25,279 nt of DNA from positions 1 to 25,279 of the forward strand of contig JBEKVW010000022.1 in the NCBI GenBank assembly GCA_049513695.1, given 5' to 3'. Of this stretch, positions 7,417 to 17,485 are shown piece by piece. Numbering within the stretch: the stretch's first letter is position 1; every line of letters begins with the position of its first letter. The stretch comes from UBA1162 sp049513695. GTDB lineage: Bacteria > Chloroflexota > Dehalococcoidia > GIF9 > UBA5629. The translations under genes were made by a program, and so were the position numbers. Under the pieces are notes generated by a model that had not been told where the DNA came from, ran no database searches, and was given only the letters and a program-made list of their open reading frames with translations.

Positions 7417-9533
7417 TGGATTGCCTCCTGCCCGGTAAGTAATATCCTGGCATCCACAGCCTTAAGTCCCTCACCATAGTCATAAGCTATCAGAGGGTTT
7501 ATTTCGATATCCGAAATATCCTTGAACTTTTTTAAGCATGTACCCACCCTTAGTACGGCTTCAGCCAGGGCGTCAATATCCTTGCGCTTTTCACCCCTCA
7601 CACCCATTAGCAGTGGATACGTCTTGATCTCGCTTATCATACGTCCGGCCTCCTTCACGTTCAGAGGAAACGCGCGAAAGCTTATATCTTTCATCACCTC
7701 AACATAGATGCCGCCCAGGCCGAACATTACGATCGGTCCGAACGACAAGTCGCGGCGGGCGCCCACTATCGTTTCCACGCCGGTTTTCACCTGCTCCGCC
7801 ACCTCAATGCCATCGATCTGCGCATCCGGCTTGAAGCGGCGGCAATTCTGCGTTATAGCTTCGTAAGCAGTAGCCACCTCGTCCTTATTCTCTATATCGA
7901 GGGCTACACCGCCGACATCACTCTTATGAACGATATCCCGTGAGACCACCTTCATTACCACCGGATAGCCGGTGGTCTCAGCCAGCCTGATCGCCTCTTC
8001 CAGGTTGTGCGCTATCTGGCTTGTAGGGACGGCGATACCGATGGCGCGCATAATCCGCTGAGCCTCAAATGAAAAGAGGAAACGCCTATTATCAGCCCTG
8101 ACGCCCTTTATCACATCTTCTACCGACTTCTCATCGATTTCTATTTCTATATGTTCCAGTTCCGGTGAATATTCCCTCTTCTGCCGGTAGTTGTAATAAA
8201 TCGCCCCCAGACACGACGTAGCTTCAAGAATTTCGTTAAATATCGGTACACCTATTAACTGTAAACTATGGATACTATCTTCGACCTGCGCACCACCCAC
8301 GAAGGAAAATACAATGGGCTTCTTGATCTTACCTGACAAAAACCTTTCTTCGGCCTGAACTGCAAATTTATCCGGTTCGAATACGCCTGACTCGCAACCC
8401 AGGCATAATATTGAATTCATATTTTCATTTTTGAGTGCGGCATCTATTGCATGGAAATAGTCATCTGCCGTGGCCTGTCCGGTGATATCTACGGGATTTT
8501 TCAGGGAGCCGAACTCAGGCACGAAGCTGCCAAAGGTCTTTTTCAGATCCGGCAAATTGTCATAGAGATTAATTCCGTATTTCTCACAGGCGTCCGCCGT
8601 CAGCACACCTATGCCTCCGCCGTTGGTGATTATGACGGAGCTCTCACCCTGTGGTTCGGGCGTGTTTGCCAGGAATTTGCACCAGTACAGCGCTTCCTGC
8701 AGGCCTTCGGCCCTGATAACACCGCATTGTTTGGCAATATCGTCAAATACCTTATCCTCGCCTGCCAGCGAACCTGTATGGGAAGCAGCAGCCATTGCCC
8801 CGCGCTTAGATCGGCCTGATTTCACCACGACAACCGGTTTAACCTTGGTGGCCTTCATAAGAACCTCGACCAGTTTCTCGCCGTGAGTTACTCCCTCTAT
8901 GTACATCATTATTACCTTAGTATGGTTGTCCGCAATAAGGTATCCCAGTAAATCCTCTTCATCCATATCAGCCTTATTGCCCAGTGATACGATGGCAGAG
9001 AGGCCGATGTTTTCTACCTTTGTTTTACCAATCATAGCAACGCCCAGCGCCCCGCTTTGCGTCAGGATGGCAACATTCCCGGGCGTTATGCCGCCCGGGC
9101 CGAAGGTTGCGTTCATAGACGAGACGGACGAGTAAATTCCTATGATATTGGGGCCGAGTACGCGCGTTCCACGCTCACGCGCATAATCAATGATTTTTTT
9201 CTCCTCCTCGCTATTACCTATCTCTGAGAAGCCCGATGTGATTATGGCGACAAATTTAACGCCGTGGTCAACGCAGTCCTTTACCGCTTCAAATACTGCG
9301 ACTGCCGGGATAATTATCACCGCCAGGTCTAAAGCTTCCGGGATATCGGTTACCTTCTTGTATGCCGGTAGACCCAGTATTGTTCCGCCGGAGGGATTGA
9401 CCGGGTATATGTTACCTTTATAACCGCTTGAGGTGAGGTTACTGATCACGGTATGACCCAGCTTCCCTTCCCTGGAGGAAGCCCCCACAACCGCCACCGA
9501 GCGAGGTTCAAATAGAAATTTTATATCCTGCAT
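7413..9533 (-). CDS. Acetate/acyl-CoA synthetase, ADP-forming, fused alpha-beta
   Basis: Interconverts acyl-CoA + ADP + Pi and acid + ATP + CoA, typically to conserve energy by substrate-level phosphorylation in anaerobes. The 706 residues contain in order: a CoA-binding Rossmann domain (about 8-135, VAVVGASSREGKLG, LGPN), a succinyl-CoA-ligase-like domain (about 150-290, ILTQSGALG), and a long ATP-grasp domain (about 480-700, GPIVMFGLGGIYVEVMKD, DIEINPL). The likely phosphohistidine is H252 in SHTGSLAG; the relay histidine of the beta part is H536 in DIVHKSDVGG. LGPNIIG replaces the common LGPNCLG. Start ATG at 9533 follows AAAGGG. Substrate (acetate, propionate, aryl or branched acids) cannot be decided from sequence. 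It heads a two-gene unit with the DRTGG protein. Confidence 0.93.
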   Translation of the reverse strand: MQDIKFLFEPRSVAVVGASSREGKLGHTVISNLTSSGYKGNIYPVNPSGGTILGLPAYKKVTDIPEALDLAVIIIPAVAVFEAVKDCVDHGVKFVAIITSGFSEIGNSEEEKKIIDYARERGTRVLGPNIIGIYSSVSSMNATFGPGGITPGNVAILTQSGALGVAMIGKTKVENIGLSAIVSLGNKADMDEEDLLGYLIADNHTKVIMMYIEGVTHGEKLVEVLMKATKVKPVVVVKSGRSKRGAMAAASHTGSLAGEDKVFDDIAKQCGVIRAEGLQEALYWCKFLANTPEPQGESSVIITNGGGIGVLTADACEKYGINLYDNLPDLKKTFGSFVPEFGSLKNPVDITGQATADDYFHAIDAALKNENMNSILCLGCESGVFEPDKFAVQAEERFLSGKIKKPIVFSFVGGAQVEDSIHSLQLIGVPIFNEILEATSCLGAIYYNYRQKREYSPELEHIEIEIDEKSVEDVIKGVRADNRRFLFSFEAQRIMRAIGIAVPTSQIAHNLEEAIRLAETTGYPVVMKVVSRDIVHKSDVGGVALDIENKDEVATAYEAITQNCRRFKPDAQIDGIEVAEQVKTGVETIVGARRDLSFGPIVMFGLGGIYVEVMKDISFRAFPLNVKEAGRMISEIKTYPLLMGVRGEKRKDIDALAEAVLRVGTCLKKFKDISDIEINPLIAYDYGEGLKAVDARILLTGQEAIQ

Positions 9534-9571
9534 CCAACCCTTTAGAGATTTTATATCTTTTTGACCCGAAT

Positions 9572-9603
9572 AAAAAACCCCGGCTGTACTATTGCCAGCC
9601 TGG
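9572..9603 (-). terminator. Rho-independent terminator after the SDR gene
   Basis: On the minus strand, CC-A-GGCTG pairs with CAGCC-G-GG around a 9-nt loop (one A/G mismatch), followed by six T. It lies about 25 bp after the SDR stop and before the ADP-forming synthetase gene, separating the two transcripts. Confidence 0.75.
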
Positions 9604-9626
9604 ATTTAACACGAGAAGTCTAAATG

Positions 9627-10439
9627 TTAGTCTTGCACAGGCTGGACATTGCTTAATAGTATTCCGCCGTCGATAACGATCTCGGCTCCCGTCGTATAAC
9701 TCGAGGCATCCGAAGCCAGATAGATAGCTGCGCCTGCAATCTCATCAGGATTGCCGATACGGCCCAGGGGCAGACACTTTTCGAGGGCCGCCCTTTGCTT
9801 TTTCGCCTCGTCGGGCGTTAGATTGAACCAGTGAGAATTCATCATCTTGGTATCGAAAGGTCCCGGCGCTATGGTGTTTACACGGATATGGCAGGAAGTA
9901 AGCTCAGCCGCGAAGGCATTGGTGATCATGCGCACGCCAGCCTTGGAAATGGAGTAAACGCTTACCCCGAACTCCGGCTTGAACCCGTCGATGGAGGCGA
10001 TATTAATAATGCTACCTCCGCCCTGTTTTTTCATAATGTTGGCTACAGCCTGGCTGGTGAAATAAAGCCCTTTCAGGTTGAGGTTCATTATGGTCTCCCA
10101 AAGGCGCTCATCCGAGTCCAGAACACTTAGCATATTCGGGCTGGCCCCGGCATTGTTAACCAGTATATCGATTCTTCCGCCCAGCTTGTCCAAGGCGGTG
10201 TCGACCATTTTCTTTATCTCATCCATTTTGCCCAAGTGTGACTGGATGGGAAAAGCCACACCACCGAAGGACTTTATTTCGGCGGCAGTAGCTTCCAGAT
10301 CATCTATCTTTCGGCTGGTGATAGCAACTTTGGCCCCGGCTTTGGCGAAGCCGACAGCGATAGCCTTGCCTATGCCACGGCCACCTCCGGTCACAATGGC
10401 GGTTTTGCCCTTGAGTGAAAATTTGGACAAATCAAACAT
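9627..10439 (-). CDS. SDR-family NAD(P)-dependent oxidoreductase
   Basis: Classical short-chain dehydrogenase/reductase of 270 residues, a single Rossmann domain. The cofactor loop is TGGGRGIG (residues 17-24), NNAG is at 95-98, and the catalytic set S149, Y162, K166 (YSISK) is intact. R43/K44 after the second strand favours NADP(H). The C-terminal substrate region contains NTIAPGPFDTKM and a typical YTTGAEIVIDGG closing strand. The ATG at 10439 has GGAGG 6 nt upstream. The closest functional types by feel are 3-oxoacyl-ACP reductase or gluconate-5-dehydrogenase-like enzymes. Divergence from a fatty-acid-type ligase suggests acyl-chain metabolism, but the substrate is unknown. Confidence 0.9.
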   Translation of the reverse strand: MFDLSKFSLKGKTAIVTGGGRGIGKAIAVGFAKAGAKVAITSRKIDDLEATAAEIKSFGGVAFPIQSHLGKMDEIKKMVDTALDKLGGRIDILVNNAGASPNMLSVLDSDERLWETIMNLNLKGLYFTSQAVANIMKKQGGGSIINIASIDGFKPEFGVSVYSISKAGVRMITNAFAAELTSCHIRVNTIAPGPFDTKMMNSHWFNLTPDEAKKQRAALEKCLPLGRIGNPDEIAGAAIYLASDASSYTTGAEIVIDGGILLSNVQPVQD

Positions 10440-10509
10440 ATTGTACCTCCTAAATATATAGCGAATTAATTACAACAGGGCTGAAAACGAAAGAACTTCC
10501 CGAGGCAAG

Positions 10510-10539
10510 ATAATAAGTCAATCCGGGTTGTTTTTTCAA
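10510..10539 (-). promoter_or_regulatory. Candidate sigma70 promoter for the SDR gene
   Basis: Minus strand TTGAAA (10534-10539), 18 bp, TATTAT (10510-10515); each hexamer matches 5/6. Predicted start near 10503 gives a leader of about 64 nt. The inverted repeat at 10538-10552 touches the -35 box. Confidence 0.5.
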
Positions 10540-10580
10540 TATTCAGGATATTTTACGTTTTCTCATTGAAGGTAGCAACA

Positions 10581-10589
10581 TGTTATAAT
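10581..10589 (+). promoter_or_regulatory. Candidate extended -10 promoter for the acyl-CoA ligase
   Basis: Plus strand TGTTATAAT: perfect TATAAT at 10584-10589 with an upstream TG in the extended position. No good -35 at 16-18 bp. If used, the leader would be about 175 nt long, with no recognised riboswitch in it. Confidence 0.4.
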
Positions 10590-10770
10590 GATTTTCGGAT
10601 TCAGCGGATGAATGGCAAGAGGACGAAAATTTCACGCTTCATAGCCATCTTGCTAAAGGGTTTTACCTGCCGCCCAATATATAAGCGTTTTCAATGTCCG
10701 GGCCTACGATTGATGCCGGAATGTTAGCAATAACAGATTTTGATATACAAAACTTAGAAGGAGGACGAAG

Positions 10771-12432
10771 ATGCAAGAATATCCATGGTTCAAGAGTTAC
10801 GATCCGGATGTCCCGCATTCACTGAAACCCTATCCCGATATGACCGTGCTTGATCTGCTGGCCAAGCTGGTGAAAGAGAGGCCGGATGATGCGCTTTCCA
10901 TCTACCAGGGCAGGGAAGTATCCCATCGCGAAGTAGAGGACCACAGCAATGCGCTGGCGCAGGCATTGATAGCCGCGGGCGTAAAAAGGGGAGACCGGGT
11001 TATCTGCCTGTTCCTGAATTGTCCGCAGAGCCATATAGCCTTTTTCGCCATTTGGAAGGTTGGAGGCATTGTGGTGCCGCTCAACCCCCTTTATACCCCA
11101 TTCGAGCTAGAGCGTTCCATTAAAACCGTTGATGCCAAGGTGGCTATCATTCATTCCCTGTGGTATGCCGCAATCAAGGGCCTTCAGAAGAATACAAACC
11201 TGAAGACAGTCATTCCCACTGATATCGATACCTATGGCGTAAAGCCTCTCAAAACCGAGGGAGATTCGGCCAAGGTCGAGGAAGGCGATGTCTGGTGGAG
11301 CAGCCTGATTGAAAAATACAAAGGGTCTTCCCGCCCGGCTGTAACCGTTAAGAAAGAGGATACAGCCCTTATTCTTTTCAGCGGCGGCACAACTGGCGTG
11401 CCCAAGGGTGCTATGACCACCCATCATGCAATTATTATCACAGGCAATCAACATCTTACGTGGTATAAATCGGTCGTCACCGCCGGCTCCAGGGTCATGG
11501 GCGTTCTGCCGCTTTTCCACGCTTTCGGTGTCTATGTCGCCTTTGGATTTTGCCTGCTGCACCATACGCCCCAAGTACAGATCCTCAACCCGCGTGACAT
11601 GAAGAATGTCGTTGAGACGATCAGGGACTTTAAGATCGTCAGCATAGCCGCCACACCCGCCATGTTTATCGGCATATTGAACTATCCCGACCGCAAGCCG
11701 GATGATATCCGTTCCCTAAAACTCGTCTCGTCCGGAGCGGCTCCACTTCTTACTGAGACCAAGCAGCAGCTTGAAAAACTCATCAGTGGCGTGGTGATCG
11801 AGGGCTTCGGCATGACCGAGACCGCCATCGCAGGAGCATGCACCCCGGTTAAAGGAAAGTGGAAGCAGGGCTCCACAGGCTGCCCGCTGCCTGACGTCAT
11901 AATGCGCATTGTGGATATTGAGACCGGCGAGAAAGAGCTGAAGGCCGGAGAAAATGGAGAATTGATCATGCAGGCGCCTAACCTCATGACAGGCTACTGG
12001 AACCGCCCTGAGGAGACAGCCGAAGTATTGAGGAATGGGTGGCTCTATACGGGCGATGTGGGTTATCTTGACGATGATGGATATCTATTCCTGACGTCAC
12101 GCAAAAAGGAGCTTATCAAAGTCGGTGGTTTCCAGGTATGGCCGCGTGAGGTAGAGGAAGTCATCGCTATGCATCCGGCTGTAGCCGAGGTGGCAGTTGC
12201 TGCCGTGCCCGATCCCAAACAGGGCGAGGCGGTCAAAGCCTGGGTGGTATTAAAAGAAGGAAAAGAGGTAACAGCCGAGGAGTTGCATAAGTTTACCCGG
12301 GAGAAGCTCACTGGCTATAAGGTCCCCAAACACATCGAGTTTCGCAAAGACCTACCCAAGACGCTGGTGGGCAAGGTGTTACGAAGGGTGCTCCAGGAGG
12401 AGGAACAAAACAAAACATCAGGAGCCAAGTAA
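10771..12432 (+). CDS. AMP-forming long-chain fatty-acid/acyl-CoA ligase
   Basis: ANL-superfamily adenylate-forming enzyme of 553 residues: activates a carboxylic acid with ATP to acyl-AMP, then makes the CoA thioester. The P-loop motif SGGTTGVPKG is at residues 204-213, followed by VLPLFHAFGVY, the adenine-binding GFGMTET near 350, the hinge region GDVGYLDDDGYLFLTSRKKELIKVGG near 428-453, and the C-terminal catalytic lysine K535 in LVGKVLRR. The domain order and length match the FadD/long-chain ligase branch, but chain length cannot be read from sequence. Start ATG has GGAGG at 6 nt. A perfect terminator follows 46 bp after the stop. No membrane segment or signal peptide is seen, so a cytoplasmic enzyme is expected. 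Confidence 0.92.
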   Translation: MQEYPWFKSYDPDVPHSLKPYPDMTVLDLLAKLVKERPDDALSIYQGREVSHREVEDHSNALAQALIAAGVKRGDRVICLFLNCPQSHIAFFAIWKVGGIVVPLNPLYTPFELERSIKTVDAKVAIIHSLWYAAIKGLQKNTNLKTVIPTDIDTYGVKPLKTEGDSAKVEEGDVWWSSLIEKYKGSSRPAVTVKKEDTALILFSGGTTGVPKGAMTTHHAIIITGNQHLTWYKSVVTAGSRVMGVLPLFHAFGVYVAFGFCLLHHTPQVQILNPRDMKNVVETIRDFKIVSIAATPAMFIGILNYPDRKPDDIRSLKLVSSGAAPLLTETKQQLEKLISGVVIEGFGMTETAIAGACTPVKGKWKQGSTGCPLPDVIMRIVDIETGEKELKAGENGELIMQAPNLMTGYWNRPEETAEVLRNGWLYTGDVGYLDDDGYLFLTSRKKELIKVGGFQVWPREVEEVIAMHPAVAEVAVAAVPDPKQGEAVKAWVVLKEGKEVTAEELHKFTREKLTGYKVPKHIEFRKDLPKTLVGKVLRRVLQEEEQNKTSGAK

Positions 12433-12478
12433 CTCATTATATTCAGCTAATACGTCCTCAATTAGGCTGACAATTTAT

Positions 12479-12519
12479 AAATAGAGATGCCCATCCCTTT
12501 GAGATGGGCATCTCTATTT
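12479..12519. terminator. Strong bidirectional terminator, 17-bp perfect stem
   Basis: Arms 12479-12495 and 12503-12519 are perfectly complementary (GATGGGC core) around the 7-nt loop CCTTTGA. The arm ends are A-rich on the left and T-rich on the right, so it can stop transcription from the ligase (plus) and from the membrane protein gene (minus). Confidence 0.9.
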
Positions 12520-12582
12520 TAGTCACGTTGTTCGGCTACCGAAGAATGATCATTATCTGTTCCTCAGGTTAGTGCAAATGCA

Positions 12583-12642
12583 TACCAACCGATCCATCTT
12601 TATAGGTCTGCGGCTAACAATACTCGGCTAGCGGGGTTGGTA
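12583..12642. repeat. Inverted repeat TACCAACC / GGTTGGTA
   Basis: Perfect 8-bp arms at 12583-12590 and 12635-12642 enclose 44 nt; GATCC follows the left arm directly and recurs 3 nt past the right arm, in direct orientation. It lies in the gap between the two convergent genes (12520-12660), where I see no gene. It is not a U-tract terminator. The function is unknown; it may be a structured 3' end for the membrane protein mRNA. Confidence 0.4.
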
Positions 12643-12660
12643 ACGATCCAGCCTCAACGT

Positions 12661-13620
12661 TTATTTAATAAATAAATGGTAAAAAGGCGGGAAGAAAGCT
12701 ATAACCTGGACCCAGGCACTAACCATGAGTACCCAAAAAGCTGCTTTGAGAGACCAACCCTTCTTCACCTTGAGAGTAGCCAGCCATATTACCAGCGATG
12801 CAATGATGATGCCGACCAGGCTCAAGATCACAACGCCGCTGTATTGGCCCACGCTTGGTATGAACGTGATAGATTGTTTAAAACCGGCATTGGCTGCCTG
12901 CGCCAGGTCGAGTATCCACATCACCGTGAGTCCCACGGCAGACCCATACATAATGGCGATGAGAGAATTATAGTTACCGGCTGCTTTCGCCTGTTCGCTG
13001 ATCTTCTTACTCAATAACCAGAACAGGCCGCCGATTACGATTACGGTTAAGACAGCAATCCCGATGACAAGGTTACCTCCGGCTTGAAATAGACTATCGC
13101 CAACCGCGAATTTTTCCAATGGGGCGATTTTGGCAATCAGGACAGCCAGGGTGGAGGTGATGAAAACCAGAACTGCCGATGTTATTGCCGTTATCAGTAT
13201 TAAATTGAGAACGGTTTTATTCTTGTGCAGGGCCGGTCCCAATCGTAGTGCAATAAAAAAAGCAACTGCCAGCAGAAGCCATGGAGCAACGCCGCACAAA
13301 TATTCCTTATATTCGAAAGCGATGCTATGCAGCCAGCTTGTCTGCGGACTGCCCAAAAGAAAATCGCGGGCGCCCCCGGCGGTCCGGTAAGCAACATAGG
13401 CTACAATTCCGGCAGTACTTACTGCCCCCACGAATAAGCTTTGTATTCCCAGTATGTATGAGAGCGGTTTGTGAAGGTTCTCAGGGCCATATTTGTTGTA
13501 AACCGGGATGATTACAAAAAGTGCCCCGAAGCCAAGGATGCAAAGTGTAGCCAATAATCCATGTAAATTCGATACCTGTTCTGCCAGAGGCAAACTCAGC
13601 AGTTTTTGGAAGAATTCCAT
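12661..13620 (-). CDS. Multi-pass membrane protein of unknown function (about 8 TM)
   Basis: 319 residues from the ATG at 13620, chosen because GGGGAGG stands 6 nt before it; an ATG at 13638 lies upstream of that ribosome site and is rejected. Hydrophobic segments are seen near residues 20-42, 55-78, 110-128, 139-165, 185-208, 225-245, 262-285 and 294-315, giving about eight helices and no cleavable signal peptide. A histidine opens the first helix (H20), and LHSIAFEYKEYLCG precedes the third. Such residues could bind haem, but no CxxCH or known quinone motif is present. I do not recognise the family. It stands alone, between convergent acyl-CoA ligase and divergent DUF488 genes. Confidence 0.85.
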   Translation of the reverse strand: MEFFQKLLSLPLAEQVSNLHGLLATLCILGFGALFVIIPVYNKYGPENLHKPLSYILGIQSLFVGAVSTAGIVAYVAYRTAGGARDFLLGSPQTSWLHSIAFEYKEYLCGVAPWLLLAVAFFIALRLGPALHKNKTVLNLILITAITSAVLVFITSTLAVLIAKIAPLEKFAVGDSLFQAGGNLVIGIAVLTVIVIGGLFWLLSKKISEQAKAAGNYNSLIAIMYGSAVGLTVMWILDLAQAANAGFKQSITFIPSVGQYSGVVILSLVGIIIASLVIWLATLKVKKGWSLKAAFWVLMVSAWVQVIAFFPPFYHLFIK

Positions 13621-13742
13621 CCAGTACCTCCCCTTCAACCGAACTATGAATTCAGTTGTTATTTTGTATATTTTATTATTAATTGCATAGAAATGAAAAT
13701 GCCAGTTAAATTTGTAGGTGTGGCATAATTAAGGGAAACACT

Positions 13743-14087
13743 ATGGAAATCAAGATCAAACGAGTTTATGAACAGCCGGAAACGCAGGATGGGACGCGTA
13801 TCCTTGTGGACCGGCTGTGGCCCAGAGGCTTGAGCAAGGATAAGGCCAAAATCGACCTGTGGGTGAAAGACCTGGCCCCGAGCAACGAACTCAGAAAATG
13901 GTACGGCCATGAGCCGGCAAAATGGGAGGAGTTCCAAAAGAAGTACTTCGCTGAGATGGACGGACAGACAGCCGAGGTAAAGAAACTTGCATCGATAATA
14001 CAAAAAGGCCGCGTAACCTTTTTATATAGCTCAAAGGAAGAGAAAATTAATAACGCCCAGGCGCTTAAACTTTACATGAAAAAATGA
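13743..14087 (+). CDS. DUF488 (YeaO-like) family protein
   Basis: 114-residue soluble protein. The family signature is clear: IKRVYEQPETQDGTRILVDR, LWPRGLSKDKAKIDLWVKDL, APSNELRKWYGH and, near the end, TFLYSSKEEKINNAQALKLY. Members of this family are small, widespread and without an established biochemical role. AAGGGA lies 6 nt before the ATG. Upstream, CATAAT at 13724-13729 may be a -10 box, but no good -35 accompanies it. The gene is convergent with the 23S-tRNA unit and shares a terminator with it. Confidence 0.9.
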   Translation: MEIKIKRVYEQPETQDGTRILVDRLWPRGLSKDKAKIDLWVKDLAPSNELRKWYGHEPAKWEEFQKKYFAEMDGQTAEVKKLASIIQKGRVTFLYSSKEEKINNAQALKLYMKK

Positions 14088-14119
14088 TGGTCTAACAAAG
14101 CTAATAATTATTGGTAATA

Positions 14120-14153
14120 AAAAGGGGCTTCGAAGTAATTCGAAGCCCCTTTT
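14120..14153. terminator. Bidirectional terminator between DUF488 and the 23S-tRNA unit
   Basis: A perfect 15-bp stem (arms 14120-14134 and 14139-14153, GGGGCTTCGAA core) with tetraloop GTAA. The A-run on one side and T-run on the other allow termination of DUF488 (plus) and of the rRNA-tRNA transcript (minus), ending 9 nt past the tRNA CCA. Confidence 0.92.
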
Positions 14154-14161
14154 AATACTCT

Positions 14162-14236
14162 TGGTAGCGGGGGCAGGATTTGAACCTGCGACCTTCGGGT
14201 TATGAGCCCGACGAGCTGCCACTGCTCCACCCCGCG
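14162..14236 (-). tRNA. Initiator tRNA-fMet (CAT), CCA encoded
   Basis: The 75-nt minus-strand gene folds into a full cloverleaf. The anticodon loop is CTCATAA, closed by three G-C pairs (GGG/CCC), a hallmark of initiators. The first base pair is a mismatch, C1-T72, rather than a Watson-Crick pair, also an initiator trait that permits formylation and blocks EF-Tu. The T arm reads GCAGG-TTCAAAT-CCTGC; the D loop is short. A73 and CCA are encoded. It lies 51 nt behind the 23S gene and was probably transcribed with it. Confidence 0.96.
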
Positions 14237-14266
14237 GCATACTTAGTCAGCAATGACTTTATTGGA

Positions 14267-14287
14267 GTCTTGTGCTCATACTGTTGT

Positions 14288-14297
<10 letters not shown>
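14267..14297 (-). other. 3' strand of the 23S processing stem
   Basis: This 31-nt stretch is complementary to 17226-17256 with two G-U wobbles and one C/A mismatch. It would close the 23S precursor into a long duplex of the kind cut by RNase III. Confidence 0.85.
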
Positions 14298-17225
<2,928 letters not shown>

Positions 17226-17235
<10 letters not shown>

Positions 17236-17256
17236 ACAGCAGCATGAACACAAGAC
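17226..17256 (-). other. 5' strand of the 23S processing stem
   Basis: Partner of 14267-14297. Both flanks contain GTCTTGTG on the outer side and TGTAAGTCAAAGA on the inner side (as read in one orientation), so the two flanks are near-identical inverted copies. Confidence 0.85.
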
Positions 17257-17329
17257 CTTGCGGCCTTTACGTCCTGCTGCACCGGCAACTAGAACACTAG
17301 ACACCATTCATCATTACTAACTATTCTCT

Positions 17330-17341
17330 TTTTAAAGAGCA
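17330..17341 (-). promoter_or_regulatory. boxA antitermination site in the 23S leader
   Basis: Minus-strand TGCTCTTTAAAA matches the E. coli rRNA boxA (TGCTCTTTAACA) in 11 of 12 positions. It lies between the promoters and the 23S gene and directly follows a boxB-like hairpin. NusB/NusE binding here would protect the long rRNA transcript from Rho. The site also forms a small CTCTTT/AAAGAG palindrome. Confidence 0.8.
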
Positions 17342-17343
17342 AA

Positions 17344-17369
17344 ACGGCCTGGTGTACTCACCAAGCCGT
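17344..17369 (-). promoter_or_regulatory. boxB-like leader hairpin (or attenuator) before boxA
   Basis: An 11-bp stem (ACGGCTTGGTG with CACCAGGCCGT, one G-U pair) with loop AGTA, followed by TTTT. The position just before boxA fits a boxB-like element. The following T-run also allows an intrinsic terminator acting on transcripts from the upstream promoter only, because the downstream promoter starts within the left arm. Confidence 0.6.
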
Positions 17370-17372
17370 CAG

Positions 17373-17401
17373 AGTATACACCAGAAAAATGCTTAAATCA
17401 A
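17373..17401 (-). promoter_or_regulatory. rRNA promoter P2
   Basis: Minus strand TTGATT (17396-17401), 17 bp, TATACT (17373-17378). Predicted start near 17366, inside the leader hairpin. It lies 57 bp downstream of P1 and has the same TATACT -10 box. Confidence 0.65.
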
Positions 17402-17429
17402 CTATCGCTAATTTTTAGCATGCTTTATA

Positions 17430-17458
17430 AGTATAGGTATAGATAATATATTTGTCAA
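17430..17458 (-). promoter_or_regulatory. rRNA promoter P1
   Basis: Minus strand TTGACA (17453-17458), exact 17 bp spacer, TATACT (17430-17435): close to a consensus sigma70 promoter. It begins about 27 bp after the guaA stop. The surrounding DNA is strongly AT-rich, in contrast with its neighbours. No terminator separates guaA from it. Confidence 0.8.
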
Positions 17459-17485
17459 CCAGCTTGCAATCATGAGAAAACAAGA

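Larger units (their letters stand above)
10440..10770. other. Divergent intergenic region (331 bp) between SDR and acyl-CoA ligase
   Basis: Holds no credible gene. It contains the outward promoters listed separately, a small inverted repeat AATAT-TCAGG-ATATT (10538-10552) overlapping the SDR -35 box, and the ligase ribosome site GAAGGAGG before 10771. A second possible ligase promoter is the extended -10 TGATATACA at 10741-10749, whose -35 is poor and which would give a leader of about 14 nt. The repeat could be an operator for a shared regulator, but it is short. Confidence 0.5.

Noticed and set aside
14237..14287. Possible 5S rRNA between 23S and the tRNA
   Set aside because: The gap is only 51 nt and shows no 5S consensus.
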